64,000 nt of DNA, taken from assembly GCA_022702705.1 (NCBI GenBank), contig CM040428.1, positions 93,616,287 to 93,680,286 on the forward strand, in the 5' to 3' direction. Positions 11,280 to 20,970 of the stretch are shown piece after piece. Source of the stretch: Papilionanthe hookeriana x Papilionanthe teres (lineage: Eukaryota > Streptophyta > Magnoliopsida > Asparagales > Orchidaceae). Under the pieces are notes generated by a model. The model was not told where the DNA came from. It saw only the letters and a program-made list of their open reading frames with translations, and made no database searches. How positions within the stretch are numbered: position 1 is the stretch's first letter; each line of letters begins with the position of its first letter. The position numbers and the translations under genes were made by a program.

Positions 11280-11910
11280 CAGTGAATAAAGGGCAACATA
11301 AGACAGAGAAATAGACCGAGAAAGAGAGATATAATAAAAAGTTAGAAAGAGAGCATGAGTGGTAAGAGAAAGAAATAGAGAGATAGAGGGAAAACGAGAA
11401 AGAGAGTGTTAGAGAAATAGAGTGCTCGTAGATAGAGCAAGAGAGAGTGAACGACAAGGGAGAGAGAGGGAGAGCAAAAGAAGAGATGTAAAGGGAGAGA
11501 GGGAGAGAAAGTGAAGAGAGATTATAGGATACCTTGAGTGAGAGAAAGGGAAGGAGGGGAGAGAGAGGAGAGAGGGTGGGAGGATGGCCAAAGAGAAATG
11601 GTGAGAGAAGAGGGAGCAATAGTACGGAGCGTAAGTGAGAGAGTGATAACATTTAGTGAGAAAGAGAGAAAAAGGGATTGAGCTGAATTGAAGAGAGGGA
11701 GGGAGCGACAGAAGGAGAGAGAGTGTGTGAGAGAGAAATTGGAGAGGAAAGTGAGAAAAAGAGGGAGATGGGGATAGAGAGGTTGAGTGAGGGGCATATA
11801 GAGTGAGAGAGAGATAAAAGAGGGTGACAAAGCGAGGGAATACGAGTGAGATTAAAATTTAATAGAGACAAGGAGAGAGAAAGGGAGAGGGAAGAGATAT
11901 TAAGGGAATC
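11280..11910 (+). repeat. Rearranged relative of 57275-57400 and of 1-660
   Basis: GAATAAAGGGCAACATAAG (11285), GAGCATGAGTGGTAAGAGAA (11352), GGAGCAATAGTACGGAGCG (near 11612) and GTGTGTGAGAGAGAAATTGG (near 11724) parallel the copy A and C purine halves. It joins AGAAATAG directly to AGAGATAGAG at 11378/11379, the empty state of the 32922 insertion site. Confidence 0.72.
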
Positions 11911-12904
11911 GAAAGGGAGTGAATGAAGCAAGAAAGAGCAAGAGAGAATGTTTGTGGGAGATAGTGCATGAGAATAAAATCAAAGAAGAGAGGCCAACAA
12001 AATTTAAAGTAAGAGGACAAGTAGAAAGAGAGAGAGGGAGTGAGATAAATTTATGTGAGAGAGAGAGTGATAGGAGGAGAGAGCAAGAGAGATAAATAGA
12101 GAGAGAAGTGAGTGAAGGGGATGATAGAGCAAGAGGGGGTGAGTGAGAGGGAGAGAGGGAGGGTGATGATGAGAAAGAATTTGAAAGAGAGAGCGAGAGA
12201 GATAGATGGAAAGGTTGAGAGAAAGTGCATGGGTGTGATAGAAGGAAAGAATAGCCTGTGTGTGTGAGAGAGGCGGAGGAGAAAGAGCAATAGAGAGTAG
12301 GGGATAGAGGAAGAGAGAGTGAGAGGAGAAGGAGAGAAGAGTGATGATGACAAGTAGAGTAAGAGAATGAGTGAGAGATAGTGTGAGAATTGAGAGAGTG
12401 TGTGTGAGGGAGAGAGGGTGAGAGAGAATGAGAGATAGAGGGAGAGAAAGAATAAGTAAAGAGTGAAAAGAGAGGGAGAGAGAAGAAAGAGTAAGAGAGA
12501 GACAGAGAGAGGGAATAAGAGAGCAAACAAAAAATAAAGAGAGATGAAATAGAGAGTGAGAGAGAGAGCAAGAGAGGGAGAGAAGATAAGGATTGAAGAG
12601 GGAGCGGGAGGGAGAGAGGAAAAGGCAGAATAGAGAGAGAAGAGAGATTTAGGGAAGATAGAGCCAAAGATAGTGAGTGAGTGTCGGAGAGGGAGATGTA
12701 GAGGAGATATGGAGTAAGTGGGAGGGCGAGAAAGGGAGAGAGAGACACTGAATAAATGAAAGAGGGAGGGATGAAGATAGTGATAGATAGTTGGAGAGAA
12801 ATGGTGAGTAAAGTGATAGAGTGTGATGAAAGTGAGCAATAGAGAGTGTGAGAGAGAAAGAGAGAGAGAAATAGAGAATAGGGGTAGATGCGAGAGAGTG
12901 AGAG

Positions 12905-13100
12905 AGGGAGTATGGAGCTTAGGTGGGTGAGAGAGAGAGAAATTGAGATAGAGTGAGAGATATAAGTGTGTGTGAGATTGAGAGAGAGTAAGAGAGTGTA
13001 TGAGTGTGTGTGGATTGAGAGAGAGAGTGTGAGTGAGATGGAGAAAGAAGAGTGAGCTATATAAGGGAGCCCTAGAGAGGGCAAGAGGGCAAGATTGAGA
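12905..13100 (+). repeat. Block 5 sub-unit, partial copy
   Basis: TATGGAGCTTAGGTGGGTG (near 12910), TATGAGTGTGTGTGGATTG (near 12999) and GTGAGCTATATAAGGGAGCC (near 13053) follow the same order as at 8870 and 13770. Similarity is lost after about 13100. Confidence 0.7.
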
Positions 13101-13769
13101 GAGTAAGAAAGATAGAGAGAGCGATAAATAGAAAGAGAGTGGGATAATGAATGAGATCTATAGTGATAGAGGAAAAGAGACTGAGAGAGATGGGGATAAG
13201 ATAGGGGAAGGGAGAGGGAAGGAAGGGTGTTAGAAAGAGAGATAAAGGTAGGGAGTGAGATGGATTAAAGAGAAAGCAATAGAGAGTATGTGATAGAGAG
13301 TGTGAAAATTATACAGAGATAGAAGAGAAATCGAGGAAAGATTTAGTATGAAAGAGTGAGTGAGAGGTAAAAAGATAGGGAGAATGGAATCATGGCTAGA
13401 GAGAGAGACAGAAAAGGAGATGGAGAAGTAGAAGGAGGGTGAAAGTAAGGGAGGAAATGAGAATTGGAGAGAAGAGAGAGAAAGAGATAGTGGGAGGGAT
13501 GGAAGCAATAGAGAGTAGCAATAGTAGAGACAGAGGATAAGATAGAAAGAGTGAGATGAAAGAGAGAAGAGAGAGTAGCAATGAAAAGAGCAAAAAAGAA
13601 CATAAGATAGAAAAGAGAATAGAGTGCAAGAAAGAGAGAGCAAGGGATACAGAGCGAGGGGGAGAGAATAAAAGAGACGGGGATAGAGAGAAGAAAGGAA
13701 GATACAACAGTAGAGACAGAGGATGGAGTACGAGAGAAAGAGCAACATGGTAAGAGAGAGCGATATAGA

Positions 13770-14350
13770 GATCGAGAAATGGAGCTTAAGAGGGTGAGAG
13801 GGAGAGAGATCGAGAGAGAGAGAGAGAGAGAGAGTGATAAGTGTATGAGTGTGTGTGAGAGCTCAAGAGAGAGAGTGAGTTGGATGGAGAGACAAGGGTG
13901 AGCTATATAAAGGAGACCTGTAGAGGGAAAAAATGAGGGAGTGAGAAAGAGATCTATAGAGAAAGAGAATGAGAGAGGAAGAATGAAATAGATCTATAGA
14001 GAATCTAGGAAAAGAGAGTGAGAGAGAGAAGAAGATATAAGAGACGAAATGAGAGAGGGACAAGAGAGAGTAGAGATATTATGAGAGTGGGAAGGGAGGG
14101 AGGTGTAATGGATGGAGTTAAACAGAGAAGAGAGAGATACAAAGCTAGAAAATGAGTGAGACTGAGTGAGGGAGCAAGAGATATATATAGGGGGGAGAGA
14201 GAGAGAGGGAGGGAGAGAGTAAGAGAGAGAGTGAGAGATAGGAGTGCGGCAGAGTTAAAGATGGAAGGACAGAGATGGAGAAAGAGGGAGAAAGTGAGAA
14301 ACAATGAGCGAGATAAGAGAGAGGGATTGAGAGAGAAAAAGTTGTAGAGA
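13770..14350 (+). repeat. Block 5 sub-unit, copy 3
   Basis: ATGGAGCTTAAGAGGGTGAG (near 13779), GAGTGTGTGTGAGAGCTCAAG (near 13847) and GTGAGCTATATAAAGGAGAC (near 13899). It contains an expanded pure GA run at 13812-13834 that the other copies lack. Confidence 0.78.
13812..13834 (+). repeat. (GA)n microsatellite, 23 bases
   Basis: Perfect run inside block 5 sub-unit copy 3, absent from copy 1. Confidence 0.9.
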
Positions 14351-15254
14351 GTGTGTGTGTGAGGGAAAGATAGATGGAGCAAGAGAGAGAGTTAGAGAGG
14401 GAGTGAGAGGGGAGAGAGGGAGGTAGTGAGAAAGAGTGAGAAATAGCAAGAGATAGAGAGAGAAGAGAGTAAGGGAGTAAGAGTGAGAGTGAAATTGAAG
14501 AGATTAAGGGAGCTAAGAAGGGAAAGAAAAGAGAGAAATGGAGAACTAATCGAGAGTGAGGTCAAAAGAGAGGGATCTAAGAAAGCACATAAGGGGGGAG
14601 AGAGGGAGGAGAAGTAATAAAAAGAAGAGAGAAGAGGGGGTGAGAAGGAAAAGAGATAGAATGAGAGGAAGATAGAGAGAAATTGAGTTATGGATATAGA
14701 GAGAAAAGAGAGGAAGAGAGAGAGCAAGAGAGTGAGTGAAAGAGAAATATAATAAAGAGTGAAAGACAGTGAGAAAGTGAGAGAGGGAGAAAAAGAGAGA
14801 TAGAGGGCAAGACTAAAGAAAAAAAGATAGCAAGAGAGAAAGAAAGTGAGAGAGAGAAACATAATTAGAGGGTAAGAGATATAGCAAGAAAAAGAGAGAG
14901 CTAGGCAGAGAGAGATAGAGGACAAGAGTAAGGAAGAGAGTAAGAATGGAGGAGATAGAGGGAGATCTAGAGATTAAAGAGAGAGGGAATAAGAGAGGGG
15001 GAGAGGGCAAGAAAGAGAGAGGGTAGGGAGAGAATGAGGGAGACATAAGGAAGGAAGGAGGAAAGTGAGAGAGGGTGAGAGAGCTGAGGATAGATGGATA
15101 GAAAGCATAAAAGGAATGAGAGAAAAGAGACAAATAAATAGATGGATTAGTAGAGAGAGAATAGAGAATGAAAGTGATATAGAAATGAAGAGGGGGGTTT
15201 GTGAGAGAAAGATTGAGAGAGGGAACAGAAGGAAGAGTGAGAAAGAGGGAACAA

Positions 15255-15270
15255 GAGGGACTAGCTCTCT
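15255..15270 (+). other. Strand switch GA to CT
   Basis: GAGGGACTAGCTCTCT. No other switch in the window shares this sequence. Relatives of the nearby GA sub-unit (13730-13900) occur in reverse complement at 15700-15800, about 1.9 kb away across the switch. Confidence 0.85.
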
Positions 15271-17509
15271 TTTTTCTTTTTCCTCTTACTTTTCTCTCAC
15301 AAAGTTCCCTACTTTCTCTCTCCTCTCTCGCTCTCATGTTTCCATTCCTCCCTCTCTTATTCTCTCTCATCTCGCCTTCCCCCTACTCCCTTTATCCCTC
15401 TCCATCTCCCTCTTCCTCCGTTTATCCCTCTGTCTCATCATTCTTTGATCTCCCTCTCTTTAGAGCTCCCGCTTACTTACTCTTACTCAATCTTCCCTCA
15501 GTCTCTCTTCTCACTCACTCTCCCTTTCACTCTCTTCCATTCTCCTTCTTGCACTCTCTTTAATCCCCTCTTACTAACTCCTATCTCTCTCGAGATCTCT
15601 TTGACTCTCTCACTCTTATTCTCTTTATCTGTCTCACTCTCTCCTTCTATCTTTCTCACTCCTTCAGCTCTGCTCTCTCAAGGCCTCCTTCATGTAGCTC
15701 ACTCTTCTCTCTCAATCTCACACACTAATACCTCTCACGATCACTCTCCCTCTCACACTCGTTAGCTCCATTTCTCGCTCTTTTTCTCACACTCTCTTAC
15801 CATCTTTTCTTTCTCTCTCACTAGCTCCTCTCCCTCCCTCGCTCCATTTTTCTCTCTTCTCTCTCTATCAATTCTCTATTATTTTCTCTCTCTCTTCTCA
15901 CTCTCTATCTTATTTTCATATATTCTCTCTTACACTTTTCTTTGTTGCTCTCTCTCTCTCTCTTCTCTCTTTCCTCTTACATCTCCATCACTTTTTATAT
16001 CTTTCTCGCTCTTTGTTCTGTCTCTCTTTTGATGATCATTTTATCCTTCACTACCTTTCTCTCACCCTCCCTCCATCATTCACTCCCCAAATCCCTCTCT
16101 TTCTCCCACTCTCCATATCTCACTCATTTTCTCCCTCTCACTCTCTCTTCTCTCACTTTCTCCACTCTATTTCTCTCTTACACCTCACCCTTTCTCGCTC
16201 CTCCTCTCTTCAGTTTCACTCCCACTAATACTCCCTCGCTCCCTCTCCCCTCTCTCCTTCTTGCTCCATGTTCAATCTCTGTTTGATTTCTCCCTCTCCT
16301 CTCTCTCCTCTCAATCTTTCTCTCCCTCTCTCCCCTATCTCTTGCTTCTTCCCTCCCTCCCTCTCTCTTCCTTTCTCACTGTACTTTTCGCTTTGTAACA
16401 CACTCTCTCCTTCTTTCCCTCTAAGTCTCTTTCATTTCACCCCCTCTCTCCCACTAAATCACATTCTCTACCTCCTCTCTTCCTCACTTTCACTCTCTCT
16501 ATATCTTCAATCAATCTCTCTTCAATATCACCCTCTCTTCCCCTCTTACTCCCACTTACTTCATTCTCTCTCACTCCCTCCCTCCATTTCCTTCTGTCTC
16601 ACTCTCTCTTTCTCTTTCTCTTTTATTTATTTTTTTCTTTATCATTTCTTCTTTCTGTATTTCTCTCTCTCTTGCACACGCACCCTTACTCTCTTTTACC
16701 ACTCTCTCTTTTCACTTTACTCGCTCTTTCTCTCCAACCATCCTTCACTCTCTTCCTATCTCCCTCTCCCCTTCTTTCATTAATTCAATCTCTCTCTCTC
16801 TCCCTATCACCCTCTCCCCCACTATCTCCACATCCCCTATATTCTCCCTCTCTCTTACCCTCACTCATTATCTTTTCCTCTTTCTTCTCTGAGTCTCTCT
16901 TATTTCTATATTTGTATCACCCTCTCTCTTTCGCTCCCTCCCGCTCACTCTTTAATCCCTATCTTCACTCCCTCTCTTCCTCTCTCACCCTATTTCATCT
17001 TTCTTTATTGTTTCTTGCTTTCTTATTCCCTCTTTATCTCTCTATCTTACTCTTTCTTCTATCACCCTCTTTTCTCTCTCTTTACTCACTCTTTTCTCCC
17101 TTTATCTCTCAGTCTTCCTCCCTCACACTCTCTGTCAATTTCACTCACATCTTTCTCTCTCCCTTCATATCCATCTCTTTATTAATTATTTTATGTCCCC
17201 TTCTTTCCCTCTATCCCTCTGTCTTTCAATCCCACTTTCACTTTCTCCCTCTTTCTCTACATACTCCTCTTTTGCTCTTTATACAGTCACTCATTCACTC
17301 CCTTCCCTCCCTCACATTTTCACTTTCACTCGCTCTCATTCCCAAACTCTTGCTTTCTCTTCTCTCACTTTATCTTTCCTATATTTCTCTCTCATAGTTC
17401 ATCTCCCATTCTCTCGGTCTCTCTCTCAACTTTTCTTTCCCTTTCTCTCCCCCACGCTTCCCTCCCTCCCACTCTCTCTATCTTAGTATCGTTCCCCATC
17501 TCTCTCTCT

Positions 17510-17610
17510 CTCCCTCTCCATCTTCTTCTCTCCTTTCCTCTCACTCATTCTCTTAATCTCCCTCCCAATCTCAATCTTGTTCACTATCTTTTGCTCTCTC
17601 CTTTGCTCTC
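17510..17610 (+). repeat. 101-bp exact direct repeat, copy 1
   Basis: Base-for-base identical to 17972-18072 when read through, from CTCCCTCTCCATCTTC to CTCCTTTGCTCTC. Both flanks differ immediately (T versus G on the left, G versus A on the right). Confidence 0.95.
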
Positions 17611-17971
17611 GCTTCTTATCTCTCTCTCTTAATTTTTCTTTCTCTCTCCCCCTCTCTCACCCCATCTATCTTCAATCTCTCTCACTCTTTCCCTCTATCT
17701 CCCCTTGTCTAACTCTCCCTTAATCTTGCCCTCTACCTTTCTCTTTCTCACTATCTCTCACTCTTTATTTTGTTTCTCTCTATGGCTCTCTCTTGCTCTC
17801 TTTTCTCTTTCCTTACTCTTTCTTGATCTCCCTATATCCATCACTCTAGATCTCTCTACCTTCCTCTCTTTCTCTCTCTTCTCTCTCTCACCTTCTCCTC
17901 TCTCTCATTGTTTAATAGTTTCTCTCCTTCCTCCCCCCTCTCTCTTTATTTTTCTCTCTTTTTCTCTCTAG

Positions 17972-18072
17972 CTCCCTCTCCATCTTCTTCTCTCCTTTCC
18001 TCTCACTCATTCTCTTAATCTCCCTCCCAATCTCAATCTTGTTCACTATCTTTTGCTCTCTCCTTTGCTCTC
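17972..18072 (+). repeat. 101-bp exact direct repeat, copy 2
   Basis: Second copy, 462 bases downstream of the first. The intervening sequence is not itself repeated to the right of this copy, so it is not a simple 462-base tandem. Exact identity stands out against the 5-12% divergence typical of the window. Confidence 0.95.
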
Positions 18073-20156
18073 ACCCTCTCTTTTGTCACTCTTTATTCCT
18101 TCTATATTTCTTTCTCTCTTTGTCACTCTCTCGCCCCTTCGCTCCTCAGTCTCTTTAGTTTCACTCTCACTGTTACTCCATCACTCGCTTTTCTCCATCT
18201 TTCTCTCTTGCACTCTCTTTATTCTCTCTCCCGCTCTCTCACCTCCCTCCCTAACTCTCTTTCTTTCTCCATCTATCATTGTCACTCTTGCTCCTTTTCT
18301 CTTTCTCTCTCTTACCCACTCTCTCTCTTAAGCTTCACTCTCATTCCTAGTCGCTCAGTTTATCTCATTTACCCTCTTTATTCTCACTCCCACTTTCCAT
18401 ATCTGTCTCGCTCACACTTTCAATCCCCTTTGCTTTATCTTCTTTGAGTCACTTTTCTCCCTCTATTTCTACCTTACCCTCTCTCCCTCTGGCTCACTCT
18501 TCAATCCCTCTCATATGATGATCTCACTCTCTCTATTTCTTCTCTTTATATTGTTTATGTGCTCTCTTTTGCTCTTTCTTCTATCTCCCTCTCCTCTCTC
18601 TTTAGTCACTTTTCTATCCCTCTATATTCCTCTCTCTCCTTTCCTTCTCACTCATTCTCTTACTCTCCTTCTCTATCTCAATCCCATCCTCTTTCACTCC
18701 CTCCTTCCCTCTCTTTCTGCCTTCTCCCTATCTCTATCGTCTCTCTCTTCTATTGCACTTACTCAATTTTCCTCCATCTTATATTCTCCATCGTTCTCTC
18801 CCATTCTCTCTCTCAATTTTATTCTTACTATTTTATTTTCTTCCCCTTTCTATCTAATGCTCATATCTCTATCTCTATCTTTATCTACCAATTTATATAT
18901 CTATTCTTTCGCTCTCTCTCAATCTAACCCTTCATGACTCACTTTCTAACAGCACCTCTCTCATTGTCACTCTTCCTTCTCGTCCCTTTCTCTTCAATTT
19001 ATCTATTTATTCTCTCCCTTACTCTCTCTTTTCTCTCTATTTTTGTCTATATTTCATGGTCCCTCTCAACCCACTATTCAATTTAAATCTCATTCATACT
19101 CCTTCCCTCTCCCTCTCTCACTCTCTATTCTCTCTCCCTTTCTCTCTCTTCCTCTCTTATGTTATTTTATTATCCTCTCCTCTTACTCTTTCTCTCCATC
19201 TATCCACCACTAATTCTCACTCTCCCTATCTCGTTCTCTCTCCCCCTCCCACTATCTCCCACACTCTCTTCTCTCCCTCTCTCTCTCTTTCACACATGCA
19301 CTCACTCTTTCTCTCCCTCTTTCCCTTCCTCACTCTCCCTTTCTCTATCTCCCTGTCACTACCTTCCCTCTCTCACTCTCACTCATTACCTTCTGTGCCT
19401 TCCATCTCTCTCATTCTTTCACTCATTATTCTCTCTCTCTGTCTTAATATATATTTTATTCCTCTCTATTATTTCGCTCTTTCGATCCATCTATCCCCTC
19501 ACCCTTTCTAACTCTCTTTCCTCCGTCCCTCTCTCTGACTTCCATCCCTCCTATTCAGACATACGTCCAAAAATACTCTCTCTTCTCTCCCTTTCTCTTT
19601 CTCACTCTTTCCCCCTCTCCTCACCCACTCCCTCCCATTCTCTTTCTCCATTTATCACTCTCCCTCTTCCTCCCTCCCTCTCCATCTCCCTCTTATTCTC
19701 CCTGCTCCCTCTCTCTCCTCACTTCATCCCTCCTCTTCCTACTTATTCTCATAGACGTGTTCAATCTCTCTTTCTCCCTCATATGTTCCTCCCTCTCGCT
19801 CTTTCATCCCCTCTTTCTCTATCAAACCATCTTTCACTTTCTCTCACATATCCCTCCCTCTCTCTTTCTTCTTCTCTCCCCCTCTCTTCCTCTCTCTTTA
19901 TCAATTCTTTCCATCTATCTACCACACTCCCTCCCTTCCTCCTCATCTATCTTTCTCTCTCTCTTTCTTTTTCTTATTATGGAATTCATTCCTCCTCCCT
20001 CCTTCCCTCTCTCTCATAAAATCTCTTATATATCTCTCACTCATTCACTTTTTATCCACGTATCATTTCAACTGTCACTCTCCCCCTCTCTTTCTTTGAC
20101 TTTATTATTCTCTCTCGCTTGCTTACTCTCTCTTCCATTCTCTCTATAGGTCTCTA

Positions 20157-20160
<4 letters not shown>

Positions 20161-20188
<28 letters not shown>
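20161..20188 (+). repeat. (CT)n microsatellite, 28 bases
   Basis: Perfect run following TCTATTAT; ends at TTCTTTCTC. Confidence 0.9.
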
Positions 20189-20191
<3 letters not shown>

Positions 20192-20388
20192 TTCTCTCTT
20201 TATCCCCTTGCTCTCTCAAGCACATCCTCCCTCCACCACCTCGCTTTCTTTCAAACTCATACCATCGCTCACTTTTCTCTCTCAATCATTTTAGCTTACT
20301 TTCTTGCCCTATCCTACTGTCTCTTCCCTTGCTCTCCATTTCCTTGTTGATTTTTTCCTCCCACTCTCCACTTTTTCTTGCTTTTATC

Positions 20389-20391
<3 letters not shown>

Positions 20392-20442
<51 letters not shown>
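20392..20442 (+). repeat. (CT)n microsatellite, 51 bases
   Basis: Uninterrupted CT dinucleotides, the longest perfect run in the window, directly followed by a CCCT run. The mirror symmetry makes it a candidate for intramolecular triplex formation. Confidence 0.95.
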
Positions 20443-20446
<4 letters not shown>

Positions 20447-20458
20447 CCTCCCTCCCCC
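20442..20458 (-). other. Potential G-quadruplex (minus strand)
   Basis: C runs at 20442-20444, 20446-20448, 20450-20452 and 20454-20458, separated by single T, give four G runs with one-base loops on the minus strand. Formation is predicted from the motif only. Confidence 0.7.
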
Positions 20459-20940
20459 TCTTCTTTCTCGCTCTATCTTACATCTCTCTCTATAAGTATT
20501 CTCTCCTCTCATAATGTCACTCTCACTCTTCCTCTGTCTAACTTATTATCTCCCTCCCCTCTTTTTCTCTTGCTCTTCCTCTTCCTTTTGTTCTCTCTTC
20601 CTCTTCTCTCGTGATTTCTCTATTGCCCTTCTCTCTTATTCGCCCACTCTTCATCCTCAATTTCACTCACTCGTACTCCTCTCCCTCTCTTTCTCATTTT
20701 CTCTCTTACTCTCTCTTACAATCTGTCCTATTTTACCAATTACCTCTCTCTTCTAATTCTTTATCCTCCTCTATCACTCACACACACACTCTCTTGCATC
20801 CCTCCCGACCAGAAACTCTCCCTCCCTTCTTCCCTCGCTCCCTCCCTCTCCATCTCCCTCTCAACACCTCCATCTCCCTCTCTCTCACTTTCTTCTTCTC
20901 TCTCCTCATTCCTCTAGCTCATGCTCTCGCTCAATCTTCC

Positions 20941-20970
20941 TTTGTGCTAGAGAAAAAAAGGGAAGTACTT
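20941..20970 (+). other. Strand switch CT to GA next to AAGTACTT
   Basis: GTGCTAGAGAAAAAAAGG, then GGAAGTACTT ending at 20970. It coincides with the left end of inverted duplication I. Confidence 0.85.

Larger units (their letters stand above)
5971..15262. repeat. GA-rich block 5 (9.3 kb)
   Basis: The largest purine block. 5971-8460 is inverted relative to about 24880-27372. 8870-9450, 12905-13100 and 13770-14350 are direct relatives. 10530-11910 is a rearranged relative of block 1. 14400-15262 has only generic GA-rich sequence with no landmark that I could match elsewhere. The longest minus-strand frame (8089-9501, 470 codons) is stop-poverty, not a gene. No RNA gene or coding region is seen. 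Confidence 0.95.
15263..20948. repeat. CT-rich block 6
   Basis: About 5.7 kb of CT-rich DNA following CTAG at 15261-15264. 16200-16830 resembles 36630-37190, with the shared landmarks CTCCCACTAAATCACATTCT near 16455 and TTTCATTAATTCAATC at 16775-16790. The block also contains the 101-bp exact repeat (17510 and 17972) and the pure CT runs at 20161 and 20392. 18300-20100 is CT-rich with no strong landmark except short higher-complexity patches near 19555-19580 and 19750. No gene is seen. Confidence 0.95.

Noticed and set aside
20392..20458. GAGA-factor type regulatory element
   Set aside because: GAGAG/CTCTC motifs are everywhere in the window, so no single site can be singled out as regulatory, and no gene is within reach.
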